64,000 nt of DNA from Nocardioides luti. GTDB taxonomy: Bacteria; Actinomycetota; Actinomycetes; Propionibacteriales; Nocardioidaceae. A program made the translations under genes and the position numbers. How positions within the stretch are numbered: the stretch's first letter is position 1; every line of letters starts with the position of its first letter. Below the pieces are notes generated by a model. It was not told where the DNA came from and did no database searches. It saw only the letters and a list, made by a program, of their open reading frames with translations. This document shows, in pieces, positions 23,736 through 34,795 of this stretch. The stretch covers positions 3,720,001 to 3,784,000 of the forward strand of contig NZ_JACKXE010000001.1 in the NCBI RefSeq assembly GCF_014212315.1. Reading direction: 5' to 3'.

Positions 23736-25112
23736 TCAGTAGGCGAAGATCCGGCTCTGCGCCTTGGCCAGGTCGATGACGAGGTTCTCGTCGACCAGCG
23801 TGAGCCGCAGCGCGGTGACGGTGTTGCTGCTCTTCTCGAAGGACAGGCCCTCGAGGTAGCCGATGTCACCGAGGTTGACCGTCTTGCCCGGGCCGGGGGC
23901 CGCGACCGTCTCGCCCTGGTAGGTGATCGAGCCGACCGAGCCCGAGTGACCGTTGGTGATGTCACCCTTCCTGTTCATCCGGGCCGTCGACCGCGCGACG
24001 ATGTCGTTGAGGGTCAGCTGGAGCGAGGGGATGCTGATCTCGCCGATCCGCTGGACCTCCAGGCCGCGCGCGCTGCCGTCCGGGCGCTGCCGGCCCATGA
24101 ACGTGTAGTCGATGTCGGTGGCGCCGATCAGCAGGCCGCCGGGCGCCACGCTGGCCGAGTCGAGGTGCCGGTGGGCGGTCCGGCCGCGGGTGCCGGCGCA
24201 CGGGATCGTCTTGGGCTTGACGGCGCCGAAGTGCAGGACGCCGTCCAAAGCGCTCACCTCGAGCGGCATCGACGTGGAGCGGAAGACGCCGGCCGGCGTC
24301 GGGCCGCCGATGACCGCCCGCGCCTGGCCCAGCTGGAGCGACTGCTCCTCGCCGGTCGCGTCGATGACGAACTGCAGGGCCTTGGTGTCGGACTCGGCGC
24401 CGTACTTGCCGGCGTGGCCCTTCATGTAGCCCATCGCGATGCTGCCCAGCTGCGGGATCTCGATCGGTGCGCCGGCCTGCTGGAGCACGTCGATGACCTG
24501 TCCGGTCAGCTGGTTGCCGGTCTGCTCGAGGGTGTCGAGCAGGTCGGTCAGCTCGGGCGGGATCGGGACACCGTTGTCGGTCAGCACGCTGACGTCGATG
24601 GCCAGGGTGGGGGCCGTGAACGACTCCTTGTGGCCGTAGCCCTGGGCGGTGTGGAAGGCGTCGGCCGTCGTCTGCAGGCCCTTGAGGGTCACGATCGGGG
24701 TCGACTCGTCCTGGCCGGGGAGCGTGCCACCGAGGGTGATGTCGCCCAGCGTGTTGACCGCGCGGACGCCGTACCGGCCGTTCTTCGCGTAGCTCAGCGT
24801 CCGGCTCGTCGACTCGGACAGAGAAATGAGGGAGTTCTCCGGTGCCGTCAGCTTCCCGCTCGCGTCGACGACCCGGTCGACCTTGCGGGTGCACCGCAGG
24901 GGCGCCTCGGCCTCGCGCAGCGACAGGTTCTCCACGTTGCCGGTGATCAGGCGGGCGCCGACGGCGGTGCCCTTGTAGCCGTAGCCGGTGATCTTGCCCG
25001 GGCGCTCGGCCCGGCCCTGCTGGGCGGAGGCGACCGGACCGGCCGTCAGGGTGGCGGCCACGGCCGCGCAGATGGTGGTGGCGGCGAGCGCGCGCCGGAC
25101 GGTTGGCTTCAC
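23736..25112 (-). CDS. Large secreted protein, possibly of the choice-of-anchor P type
   Basis: A 458-residue protein with a Sec signal (MKPTVRRALAATTICAAVAATLTAGPVASA, cleavage after ASA near 30). The mature part is beta-rich with many Ser/Thr/Gly, starts GKITGYGYKGTAVGARLI, and has a pair of Cys (in LRCTRKV and IPCAGTRG) that could form a disulfide. No transmembrane tail or sorting signal is seen at the C-terminus (AKAQSRIFAY). The overall layout resembles actinobacterial proteins labelled choice-of-anchor P family, but this is from memory. GGGAG lies 9 bp before the ATG. It is monocistronic, facing the LCP gene. Confidence 0.7.
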   Translation of the reverse strand: MKPTVRRALAATTICAAVAATLTAGPVASAQQGRAERPGKITGYGYKGTAVGARLITGNVENLSLREAEAPLRCTRKVDRVVDASGKLTAPENSLISLSESTSRTLSYAKNGRYGVRAVNTLGDITLGGTLPGQDESTPIVTLKGLQTTADAFHTAQGYGHKESFTAPTLAIDVSVLTDNGVPIPPELTDLLDTLEQTGNQLTGQVIDVLQQAGAPIEIPQLGSIAMGYMKGHAGKYGAESDTKALQFVIDATGEEQSLQLGQARAVIGGPTPAGVFRSTSMPLEVSALDGVLHFGAVKPKTIPCAGTRGRTAHRHLDSASVAPGGLLIGATDIDYTFMGRQRPDGSARGLEVQRIGEISIPSLQLTLNDIVARSTARMNRKGDITNGHSGSVGSITYQGETVAAPGPGKTVNLGDIGYLEGLSFEKSSNTVTALRLTLVDENLVIDLAKAQSRIFAY

Positions 25113-25444
25113 TGCGGGATCTCCCTCGGGTGTGGCGACAGTGGGAGGCCGGGATGGGGGCTCCGGCCCGTGCCCGCGCCCCCGAGGACGACGAGCGCTG
25201 ACTCAACGAGATCTTGTTCCCGTGGTCACGTCGCGGGACCGAGGTCGCACCAGATCGGCCGAGCCGTCTGGACCGCACGGCAAAACTGCCGTGGAAAGGT
25301 TCCGCGGGCACGCCCCGCGGGTGCACACTGCTCGGTCCTCCGAGGCGGGGGAGGTGGCTGCGCCGGGGCTGCGCGCGGGCCGGGCAGGGCGGAGCCGGAC
25401 CCGGTGAGGGTCCGGCCGGCCGGATCTCCGGAGAGATCGAAGGG
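25113..25444. other. Gene-free interval with several perfect hairpins
   Basis: These 332 bp between the secreted-protein gene and tRNA-Arg contain no convincing ORF. Perfect inverted repeats are CACGGCA-AAAC-TGCCGTG (25276-25293), CCGCGG twice (25302-25307 and 25315-25320), CCGGACCC-GGTGA-GGGTCCGG (25395-25415) and GATCTC-CGGA-GAGATC (25423-25438). The last two are placed to terminate the tRNA transcript; the first two are unexplained and might belong to a structured leader or small RNA. Confidence 0.5.
25395..25415 (-). terminator. Terminator hairpin downstream of tRNA-Arg
   Basis: Perfect 8-bp stem CCGGACCC/GGGTCCGG with a 5-base loop, 30 bp past the tRNA 3' end; a second hairpin at 25423-25438 lies between them. 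Confidence 0.55.
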
Positions 25445-25517
25445 TGCCCCCGGCAGGATTCGAACCTGCGGCACCTGGTACCGGAAACCAGTGCTCTATC
25501 CCCTGAGCTACGGAGGC
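25445..25517 (-). tRNA. trnR-CCG: tRNA-Arg, anticodon CCG
   Basis: A 73-nt cloverleaf on the minus strand: acceptor GCCTCCG/CGGGGGC (one T-G pair), D stem GCTC/GAGC, anticodon stem CTGGT/ACCAG with loop TTCCGGT (anticodon CCG, reading CGG), T stem GCAGG/CCTGC with TTCGAAT. Discriminator A, CCA not encoded. It reads codon CGG, which is common in this genome, and lies 146 bp from the arginyl-tRNA synthetase gene on the opposite strand. Confidence 0.96.
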
Positions 25518-25651
25518 ATGCTGCCGCGACGTACGCCGTCGTGGTGGCTGCCCGAACCCTACCGTCGACCCCCGACCGGGATGCAATCGGCCCGGGATCG
25601 GGCGGCGATCCCACCAGCGATATCGATGCGGGGCGGTGAAGCGGGCGCCGA

Positions 25652-25657
25652 TACGCT
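25652..25657 (+). promoter_or_regulatory. -10 element (TACGCT) that decides the argS start
   Basis: TACGCT, 6 bp, then GTG at 25664. The preceding GTG at 25661 would lie upstream of +1, so 25664 is chosen. Confidence 0.5.
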
Positions 25658-25663
25658 GGGGTG

Positions 25664-27328
25664 GTGACTCCCGAGCAGCTCTCCACCACGATCGTCGACG
25701 TCCTGACGACCCTCTCCGACCGGGGTGACCTCACCCTGCCCGAGGGCGTCCCCACGACCGTGACGGTGGAGCGCCCGCGCCAGAAGGGGCACGGCGACTA
25801 CGCCACCAACGTGGCGCTGCAGCTCGCCAAGAAGGCCGGCACCAACCCGCGCGACCTCGCCACGCTGGTCCAGCAGGGGCTCGAGGCGGCCGACGGCATC
25901 GCCGCGGTCGAGATCGCCGGGCCCGGCTTCCTCAACATCACGGTGGCGGCCGGCGCCCAGGGCGTGGTGGCGGCGCAGGTCGTCGACGCCGGCGCGGCGT
26001 ACGGCGGCAGCGACGCGTTCGCGGGCGAGAGGATCAACCTCGAGTTCGTCTCCGCCAACCCGACCGGCCCGATCCACATCGGCGGCGTCCGGTGGGCCGC
26101 GGTCGGCGACGCGCTGGGCCGGATCTTCACCGCGACGGGCGCGCAGGTCACCCGGGAGTACTACTTCAACGACCACGGCGCCCAGATCGACCGGTTCAGC
26201 CGGTCGCTGCTCGCCAGCGCGCTGGGCCAGCCCGCGCCGGAGGACGGCTACGGCGGCGCCTACATCCACGAGATCGCCGCGGCGGTCGTGGCCAAGGAGC
26301 CCCAGGTCAAGGACCTCACCGATGCCGAGGCGCAGGAGGTCTTCCGCGCCGAGGGCGTCGAGATGATGTTCGAGGAGATCAAGCAGAGCCTCCACGACTT
26401 CGGGGTCGACTTCGACGTCTACTTCCACGAGAACAACCTGCACCGCAGCGGGGCCGTCGACCGGGCCGTGGCGCGGCTGGGCGAGCTCGGCAACACCTAC
26501 GAGAAGGACGGCGCGGTCTGGCTCGCCACCGAGAGGTTCGGCGACGACAAGGACCGGGTGATCATCAAGTCGGACGGGGAGGGTGCCTACCTCTCCGGCG
26601 ACCTCGCCTACTACCTCGACAAGCGCGAGCGCGGCTTCGACCGGTGCCTGATCATGCTCGGCGCCGACCACCACGGCTACGTCGGCCGGATGAACGCCAT
26701 GTGCGCGGCGTTCGGCGACGAGCCCGGCACGAACCTCGAGATCCTGATCGGCCAGATGGTCAACCTGCTCCGCGACGGCCAGCCGCTGCGGATGTCCAAG
26801 CGCGCCGGCACCGTCGTGACCATCGACGACCTCGTCGAGGCCATCGGCGTCGACGCCAGCCGCTACGCCCTGGCACGCTTCAGCTCCGACTCCAACATCG
26901 ACCTCGACCTGGACCTGTGGGCGCGGCAGACCAACGACAACCCGGTCTTCTACGTCCAGTACGCCCACGCCCGGGTCTCCGGCATCCTCCGCAACGCGGG
27001 CGAGCTCGGCATCGCCTGGGGCACCGACTCCTTCGACCCGGCGCTGCTCGCCCACGAGAAGGAGGGCGAGCTCCTGCGGGCGCTGGCCGAGCTCCCGCGC
27101 GTGGTCGCCAGCGCCGCCGAGCTGCGCGAGCCGCACCGCGTCGCCCGCTACCTCGAGGACACCGCCGGGGTCTACCACCGCTTCTACGACAGCTGCCGCG
27201 TGCTCCCGATGGGGGACGAGGAGGTCAACGACCTCCACCGGGCCCGGCTGGTCCTCGTGGCCGCGACGCGCACGGTGCTCGCCAACGGTCTCGGCCTGCT
27301 CGGCGTCTCGGCGCCCGAGCGGATGTGA
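25664..27328 (+). CDS. argS: Arginyl-tRNA synthetase
   Basis: A 554-residue class I synthetase: N-terminal Add-1 domain (about 1-95), catalytic Rossmann fold with the HIGH-type motif as HIGG ([18 protein letters not shown] near 130), KMSKS-type motif as RMSKRAGT (near 380), and a C-terminal helical anticodon domain ([12 protein letters not shown] onwards, [17 protein letters not shown] before it). It charges tRNA-Arg with ATP. It heads the argS-lysA-hom-thrC-thrB cluster in the same order as mycobacteria, and lies next to tRNA-Arg(CCG). Confidence 0.97.
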   Translation: MTPEQLSTTIVDVLTTLSDRGDLTLPEGVPTTVTVERPRQKGHGDYATNVALQLAKKAGTNPRDLATLVQQGLEAADGIAAVEIAGPGFLNITVAAGAQGVVAAQVVDAGAAYGGSDAFAGERINLEFVSANPTGPIHIGGVRWAAVGDALGRIFTATGAQVTREYYFNDHGAQIDRFSRSLLASALGQPAPEDGYGGAYIHEIAAAVVAKEPQVKDLTDAEAQEVFRAEGVEMMFEEIKQSLHDFGVDFDVYFHENNLHRSGAVDRAVARLGELGNTYEKDGAVWLATERFGDDKDRVIIKSDGEGAYLSGDLAYYLDKRERGFDRCLIMLGADHHGYVGRMNAMCAAFGDEPGTNLEILIGQMVNLLRDGQPLRMSKRAGTVVTIDDLVEAIGVDASRYALARFSSDSNIDLDLDLWARQTNDNPVFYVQYAHARVSGILRNAGELGIAWGTDSFDPALLAHEKEGELLRALAELPRVVASAAELREPHRVARYLEDTAGVYHRFYDSCRVLPMGDEEVNDLHRARLVLVAATRTVLANGLGLLGVSAPERM

Positions 27329-27335
27329 GCGGCTG

Positions 27336-28739
27336 ATGCGCGCGCACGAAGCAGGCTGGGCCCATGCCGAGGGCGCCCTCAAGGGGCCCTCGTGGCTGCG
27401 GGAGCCCGCAGACGCCAACGAGCTGGTCCGCCACCTGTGGTCGACGACGGCTCGCAAGGCCGACGGCGTCCTCGAGGTCGGCGGGGTGTCGCTCGCGGCG
27501 CTGGTCGCGGAGCACGGCTCCCCGGCGTACGTCCTCGACGAGGACGACTTCCGGGCCCGCGCCCGGGCCTTCCGCGACGCGTTCGCGGCGTACGACGTCT
27601 ACTACGCCGGCAAGGCGTTCCTCTGCACCGCCGCCGCGCGCTGGATCGCGGAGGAGGGGCTGAGCCTCGACGTCTGCTCGGGCGGCGAGCTCACCGTCGC
27701 CGAGCGTGCCGGGGTCGACCCGGCCCGGATCGGCTTCCACGGCAACAACAAGACCCCCGCCGAGCTGCGCCGCGCGGTCCGGCTCGGGGTCGGGCGGATC
27801 ATCGTCGACTCCTTCGTCGAGATCGAGCGGCTGGCCGCGATCGTCGCCGAGCTCGGGGCGACCGCGGGCGTGATGGTGCGGGTGACCGCCGGCGTCGAGG
27901 CGCACACCCACGAGTACATCGCCACGGCCCACGAGGACCAGAAGTTCGGCTTCTCGATCACCAACGGCCAGGCCTTCGACGCCGTCCGGGCCGTCCTGGA
28001 CGCGCCGGGGCTGGAGCTGCTCGGCCTGCATTCCCACATCGGCTCGCAGATCTTCGACTCGTCGGGCTTCGAGGTCGCCGCCCGCCGGGTGCTCGCGCTG
28101 CACGCCCGGATCTCCACCGAGCTCGGCGTGACGATGCCCGAGATGGACCTCGGGGGCGGCTTCGGGATCGCCTACACGACCCAGGACGACCCGTCCGACC
28201 CGTCGCAGCTCGCGACCGAGATGAGCAAGATCGTCGAGCACGAGTGCCGCGCCCTCGGCATCCCCGAGCCGCGGCTCTCGATCGAGCCCGGGCGCGCGAT
28301 CGTCGGGCCCGCCATGTGCACGGTCTACGAGGTGGGGACGGTCAAGAAGGTCGCGCTCGACGGGGGAGCGGTCCGCACCTACGTCTCCGTCGACGGCGGC
28401 ATGAGCGACAACATCCGCACCGCGCTCTACGACGCCGACTACTCCTGCACGCTCGCCTCGCGGCACTCGGACGCACCGGCCGTGCTGACGCGCGTCGTCG
28501 GCAAGCACTGCGAGGCCGGCGACATCGTGGTCAAGGACGAGTTCCTGCCCGGCGACGTCGCGGAGGGGGACCTGCTGGCGGTGCCGGGGACGGGTGCCTA
28601 CTGTCGCTCGATGGCCTCCAACTACAACCACGCGCTGCGACCGCCGGTGATCGCAGTCCGGGACGGCGTCGCACGGATCGTCGTGCGCCGCGAGACTGAG
28701 GACGACCTGTTGGCAACCGACGTGGGAGACGTTTCGTGA
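27336..28739 (+). CDS. lysA: Diaminopimelate decarboxylase
   Basis: A 467-residue fold-type III PLP enzyme making lysine from meso-diaminopimelate. PLP-binding Lys is in DVYYAGKAFLC, followed by LDVCSGGEL, HGNNKTPAEL, LHSHIGSQIF, MDLGGGFGIAY and EPGRAIVGPA; the C-terminal CSGGE/GAYCRSMASNYNHALRP region supplies the substrate site. It lies 7 bp after argS and overlaps hom by GTGA, so lysine and threonine branches of the aspartate pathway share one transcript. Confidence 0.97.
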   Translation: MRAHEAGWAHAEGALKGPSWLREPADANELVRHLWSTTARKADGVLEVGGVSLAALVAEHGSPAYVLDEDDFRARARAFRDAFAAYDVYYAGKAFLCTAAARWIAEEGLSLDVCSGGELTVAERAGVDPARIGFHGNNKTPAELRRAVRLGVGRIIVDSFVEIERLAAIVAELGATAGVMVRVTAGVEAHTHEYIATAHEDQKFGFSITNGQAFDAVRAVLDAPGLELLGLHSHIGSQIFDSSGFEVAARRVLALHARISTELGVTMPEMDLGGGFGIAYTTQDDPSDPSQLATEMSKIVEHECRALGIPEPRLSIEPGRAIVGPAMCTVYEVGTVKKVALDGGAVRTYVSVDGGMSDNIRTALYDADYSCTLASRHSDAPAVLTRVVGKHCEAGDIVVKDEFLPGDVAEGDLLAVPGTGAYCRSMASNYNHALRPPVIAVRDGVARIVVRRETEDDLLATDVGDVS

Positions 28740-30070
28740 GCACCGGCATGACGGAGGGCGACAAGCCCAGGACCAGCCTGCGCGTGGCGGTGCTGGGCTG
28801 CGGCTCGGTCGGCTCGCAGGTGGTGCGGCTGCTCCAGGAGCAGGCCGGCGACCTGGCGGCGCGCGTGGGCGTGCCCGTGGAGCTCGTCGGGGTCGCCGTA
28901 CGCCGGCTCGACGCGGCCCGCGAGGTCGAGGTCGCCGCGGGGCTGCTCACCACGGACGCCGCGGGGCTCGTGGCGCGCGACGACGTCGACCTGGTCGTCG
29001 AGGTGATCGGCGGCATCGAGCCGGCCCGGTCGCTGATCCTGTCGGCGCTCGAGAACGGCGCCAGCGTCGTCACCGCCAACAAGGCTCTGCTCGCCGAGGA
29101 CGGACCGACCCTCTTCGAGGCGGCCGCCAAGGCCGACCGCGACCTCTACTACGAGGCCGCCGTGGCCGGGGCGATCCCGATCCTGCGTCCGCTGCGCGAG
29201 TCGCTCGCCGGTGACCGGGTCACCCGGGTGCTCGGGATCGTCAACGGCACCACCAACTTCATCCTCGACAAGATGGACAGCTCCGGCGCCGGCTTCACCG
29301 AGGCGCTCGAGGAGGCCCAGGACCTCGGGTACGCCGAGGCCGACCCGACCGCCGACGTCGAGGGCTTCGACGCGGCGGCCAAGGCCGCGATCCTGGCCTC
29401 GCTGGCGTTCCACTCGCGCGTCACCGCGGCCGACGTCCACCGCGAGGGCATCTCCGAGGTCACCGCCGCCGACGTGCAGTCGGCCCGCGACATGGGCTGC
29501 GTGGTCAAGCTGCTCGCGATCTGCGAGCTGCGCCCCACGGAGAACGGCGACGACGCGGTCGCCGTGCGCGTGCACCCCGCGATGATCCCGCGCTCGCACC
29601 CGCTGGCCTCGGTCCGCGAGGCCTACAACGCGGTGTTCGTCGAGTCCCAGGCCGCCGGCCAGCTGATGTTCTACGGCCCCGGTGCCGGCGGCGCCCCGAC
29701 GGCCTCCGCCGTCCTCGGCGACCTCGTCACGGTCGCCCGCAACCGCCTCGGCGACACCCGGGGCGCCGGCGAGTCGGCGTACGCCGACCGGGCGGTGCTG
29801 CCGATGGGGGAGACCCGCACCCGCTACCACGTGGCGATCGACGTCGACGACAAGGCGGGCGTGCTCGCCGCGGTCGCGCTCGCGTTCGCCGAGCAGGGCG
29901 TCTCCATCCAGACGGTCCGCCAGGAGGGCCGCGGTGCGGAGGCCCAGCTCGTCGTGGTTTCGCACGAGGCCACCGACGCCCAGCTCAGCGCCACCGTGGA
30001 GCACCTCCGCGGGATGGACATGGTCCGCGAGGTCACCTCGGTGATGCGCGTCGAAGGGGAGCAGGAATGA
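28736..30070 (+). CDS. hom: Homoserine dehydrogenase with C-terminal ACT domain
   Basis: A 444-residue enzyme reducing aspartate semialdehyde to homoserine. NAD(P)-binding [12 protein letters not shown] near 18, catalytic-domain motifs [11 protein letters not shown] and [25 protein letters not shown]-like region, [13 protein letters not shown], and a C-terminal ACT domain ([20 protein letters not shown], about 375-440), which in actinobacteria gives threonine feedback inhibition. GTG start overlapping lysA, and ATGA overlap with thrC. Confidence 0.97.
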   Translation: MSTGMTEGDKPRTSLRVAVLGCGSVGSQVVRLLQEQAGDLAARVGVPVELVGVAVRRLDAAREVEVAAGLLTTDAAGLVARDDVDLVVEVIGGIEPARSLILSALENGASVVTANKALLAEDGPTLFEAAAKADRDLYYEAAVAGAIPILRPLRESLAGDRVTRVLGIVNGTTNFILDKMDSSGAGFTEALEEAQDLGYAEADPTADVEGFDAAAKAAILASLAFHSRVTAADVHREGISEVTAADVQSARDMGCVVKLLAICELRPTENGDDAVAVRVHPAMIPRSHPLASVREAYNAVFVESQAAGQLMFYGPGAGGAPTASAVLGDLVTVARNRLGDTRGAGESAYADRAVLPMGETRTRYHVAIDVDDKAGVLAAVALAFAEQGVSIQTVRQEGRGAEAQLVVVSHEATDAQLSATVEHLRGMDMVREVTSVMRVEGEQE

Positions 30071-31167
30071 CCACCGCACCGACCGTCGGCCGGACCCGCC
30101 AGTGGCGGGGCGTGATCGAGGAGTACCGCCACCTGCTCGAGATCCCCGAGGGCACCCCGGCGGTGACGCTCCGCGAGGGTGGCACCCCGCTGGTGCACTC
30201 GGAGTGGCTCTCCGGGCTGACCGGCGCCGAGGTCTGGCTCAAGGTCGAGGGCGACAACCCCACCGGCTCCTTCAAGGACCGCGGCATGACCGCCGCGATC
30301 TCGGTCGCCAAGCACGACGGCGCCGAGGCGGTCGTCTGCGCCTCGACCGGCAACACGTCCGCGTCGATGGCGGCCTACGCCGCCAAGGCCGGCCTCAAGC
30401 CGCTCGTGCTGGTCCCCGAGGGCAAGATCGCCGCCGGCAAGATGGCCCAGGCCGTCATCCACGGCGCGCAGGTGATCATGGTCCGCGGCAACTTCGACCA
30501 CTGCCTGATGCTCGCGAAGGGCCTGGCCTGGGACTACCCCGTGGCGCTGGTCAACTCCGTGAACCCGGTCCGCCTCGAGGGCCAGAAGACCGCCGCCTTC
30601 GAGATCGTCGACTTCCTCGGCGACGCCCCGGACTACCACCTCCTGCCGGTCGGCAACGCCGGCAACATCTCGGCGTACTGGCTGGGCTACACGCAGTACG
30701 CCGACCTCGGCCTGGCCACCCGTCGTCCGGTGATGCGCGGCTTCCAGGCCGAGGGCGCCGCGCCGCTCGTCACCGGCGAGCCGTTCCCCGACCCCGAGAC
30801 CCGGGCCACGGCCATCCGGATCGGCAACCCCGCCTCGTGGAAGCTGGCCGAGGCCGCCCGCAACGAGTCCCACGGTCGCTTCGCCGCGGTGAGCGACGAC
30901 CAGATCCTGGCCGCCCAGCGCGAGCTCGCCTCGCACGACGGCGTCTTCGTCGAGCCGGCCTCCGCCGCCGGGATCGCCGGGCTGCTCCAGGAGCTCGCGG
31001 CGGGGGAGTCGTACGCCGGGAAGTCGGTCGTCGTGACCGTCACCGGGCACGGGCTCAAGGACACCGCCACGGCGCTCGAGGGCTTCGCGAGCAGCGGCCA
31101 CAGCATCGTGGACACCGTCATCGACGCCGACGTGAGCGCGGCCGCCGAGGCTGCCGGACTCGCCTGA
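30067..31167 (+). CDS. thrC: Threonine synthase
   Basis: A 366-residue PLP enzyme converting O-phosphohomoserine to threonine. The PLP Lys is in [12 protein letters not shown] (near 68), with the phosphate/substrate loop [16 protein letters not shown] and the PLP-phosphate cup [12 protein letters not shown]. This is the short class I type found in actinobacteria. It overlaps hom (ATGA) and lies 7 bp before thrB. Confidence 0.97.
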   Translation: MTTAPTVGRTRQWRGVIEEYRHLLEIPEGTPAVTLREGGTPLVHSEWLSGLTGAEVWLKVEGDNPTGSFKDRGMTAAISVAKHDGAEAVVCASTGNTSASMAAYAAKAGLKPLVLVPEGKIAAGKMAQAVIHGAQVIMVRGNFDHCLMLAKGLAWDYPVALVNSVNPVRLEGQKTAAFEIVDFLGDAPDYHLLPVGNAGNISAYWLGYTQYADLGLATRRPVMRGFQAEGAAPLVTGEPFPDPETRATAIRIGNPASWKLAEAARNESHGRFAAVSDDQILAAQRELASHDGVFVEPASAAGIAGLLQELAAGESYAGKSVVVTVTGHGLKDTATALEGFASSGHSIVDTVIDADVSAAAEAAGLA

Positions 31168-31174
31168 CCGCGTC

Positions 31175-32080
31175 GTGACCACCTTCGTCACCGGCCCGGT
31201 CCGGGTCAGCGTCCCGGCCACCTCGGCCAACCTGGGTCCCGGCTTCGACTCGCTCGGCCTCGCGCTCGACCTCCGCGACGAGCTCACGGCCGAGGTGCTG
31301 GCCTCCGGGCTGGAGATCGAGGTCGAGGGCGCCGGCGCCGCGGACGTCCCGCGCGACGAGACCCACCTCGTCGTCCGCGCCATGCGTGCCGCCTTCGCCG
31401 AGATGGGCGCCCAGCCGAGCGGCCTGCGCCTGTCCTGCCGCAACGTCGTCCCGCACGCCCGCGGCCTCGGCTCCTCGTCGGCCGCCATCGTCGGTGGCGT
31501 CAGCCTGGCCCGGGCGCTGGTCGCCGGGGGCACGCTGCTCCTCGACGACGACGCGGTCTTCCGGCTCGCGGCGCGGCTGGAGGGCCACCCGGACAACGTG
31601 GCGCCCGCGTTCTACGGCGGGTTCGTGATCTCGGGCCGGGAGGCGGACGTCTTCTACGCCGTCCGCTCGTCGGTCGACCCCCGGGTCTCGGCCGTCGTCC
31701 TGGTGCCGCCCTCGCCGGTGTCGACCGCGGTGGCCCGCGGCCTGCTCCCGGCCGAGGTTCCGCATGCCGATGCCGCCGCGGACGCCGGGCGCACCGCCCT
31801 GCTCGTCGCCGCGCTCGCCGGACAGCCCGAGCACCTGCACCTGGCCACCCGCGACTACCTCCACCAGGAGTACCGCCGCCCCGCGATGCCGGAGTCGCTG
31901 GCGCTCGTCGACGCGCTGCGGGTCGACGGCGTCCCCGCCCTCGTGTCCGGTGCCGGACCGACGGTCCTGGCGTTCGCCGACGGCGACCGGGTGGCCACCG
32001 CCGCGCTCCTGGCCCGCTGCCCGGACGGCTGGGCCGCGCACCACCTCGCCGTCGACGCCGACGGCGTCCGCGTCGGGTGA
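31175..32080 (+). CDS. thrB: Homoserine kinase
   Basis: A 301-residue GHMP kinase phosphorylating homoserine. GHMP motifs: VSVPATSANLGPGFDSLGLAL (motif 1, at 10-30), ATP loop PHARGLGSSSAAIVGG (about 92-107) and the C-terminal VSGAGPTVLAF. It is the last gene of the threonine set; a small hairpin at 32117-32137 may end the transcript before rho. GTG start. Confidence 0.96.
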   Translation: MTTFVTGPVRVSVPATSANLGPGFDSLGLALDLRDELTAEVLASGLEIEVEGAGAADVPRDETHLVVRAMRAAFAEMGAQPSGLRLSCRNVVPHARGLGSSSAAIVGGVSLARALVAGGTLLLDDDAVFRLAARLEGHPDNVAPAFYGGFVISGREADVFYAVRSSVDPRVSAVVLVPPSPVSTAVARGLLPAEVPHADAAADAGRTALLVAALAGQPEHLHLATRDYLHQEYRRPAMPESLALVDALRVDGVPALVSGAGPTVLAFADGDRVATAALLARCPDGWAAHHLAVDADGVRVG

Positions 32081-32116
32081 GCTCCGCCGTCCGCGCGACG
32101 CGGCTCGCGGACGATG

Positions 32117-32137
32117 TGCCCGATGCCACACCGGGCA
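32117..32137 (+). terminator. Putative terminator after thrB
   Basis: TGCCCG (32117-32122) and CGGGCA (32132-32137) form a perfect 6-bp stem with a 9-base loop. The rest of 32081-32350 is probably the rho leader; TACCCT at 32150-32155 is a possible -10, and GGCTCG-T-CGAGCC lies just before the rho Shine-Dalgarno site. Confidence 0.4.
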
Positions 32138-32350
32138 TTCCCGGTGCTACCCTCGGAGCGCGTCAGACATCTCGGCGTAGCGCCATCAGGTGACATCAGT
32201 CCCTGGGTGCGCACCTTCCTCGATCCCGTGCGGGCCCCGTCCCGCGCCACCGTCGCTCTGCCCTCTCCCGAGGTCGGACGGCCGGGGAAGCAATGACCAG
32301 ACGCCGACGGCTCGTCGAGCCGAGCGGCTGATACGTGGGAAGGACCTCAC

Positions 32351-34297
<1,947 letters not shown>

Positions 34298-34307
34298 CCA
34301 CGCCTCG

Positions 34308-34346
34308 GGACCGGACCCGGGTCGCCCCGATCGGGCGGCCCGGTCC
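34308..34346 (+). terminator. Terminator after rho
   Basis: GGACCGG (34308-34314) pairs with CCGGTCC (34340-34346), enclosing an inner CGCCC/GGGCG stem with a 5-base loop. Confidence 0.6.
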
Positions 34347-34371
34347 GCCGTCGAGGTGGCCGGGCATGCCC

Positions 34372-34377
34372 TAGGCT
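34372..34377 (+). promoter_or_regulatory. -10 element (TAGGCT) for the inserted four-gene operon
   Basis: TAGGCT gives +1 near 34384, followed by a short leader with AGGAGAAGGGG before the GTG at 34408. It follows directly on the rho terminator, so the block has its own promoter. No -35 match is visible. Confidence 0.45.
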
Positions 34378-34407
34378 GCCACCACACCTGCAGGAGAAGG
34401 GGAAATC

Positions 34408-34779
34408 GTGGCTCGCATTCTTGTCGCTGACGACGACGTCGACATCCGTGAGCTCGTCGAGTTCAAGCTCTCGACGCTCGGGCACGACGTGATCGCCGTT
34501 GCGGACGGCGCGGCCGCGATCGACGCCTGCCAGGCCCAGCGGCCGGACCTCGCGGTGCTGGACGTGATGATGCCGGGCGTCTCCGGTCTCGACGCGATCC
34601 GCGTCATCCGCGCCGACCCGGCGCTCGCCGACCTCCCGGTCATCCTGCTGACCGCGCGGGCCCAGGAGTCCGACGTCGAGACCGGCTTCGACTCCGGTGC
34701 CGACGACTACATCACCAAGCCGTTCAGCCCTCGCGAGCTCGCGTCCCGAGTCCAGGCGTTGCTGTCCCGATCCCGATGA
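34408..34779 (+). CDS. Single-domain response regulator
   Basis: A 123-residue CheY-like receiver with no output domain. Phospho-acceptor Asp52 (AVLDVMMPG), acidic pocket Asp8-Asp9-Asp10, Thr82 (LLTARAQ) and Lys104 (ITKPFSPREL) are all present, so it should be phosphorylatable. It must act through protein contacts, most simply with the HEAT protein or the glycosyltransferase encoded downstream. The likely kinase is the last gene of the same operon. GTG start with a strong Shine-Dalgarno site; 16 bp from the next gene. Confidence 0.93.
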   Translation: MARILVADDDVDIRELVEFKLSTLGHDVIAVADGAAAIDACQAQRPDLAVLDVMMPGVSGLDAIRVIRADPALADLPVILLTARAQESDVETGFDSGADDYITKPFSPRELASRVQALLSRSR

Positions 34780-34795
34780 GGGCACCCGGCACGAC

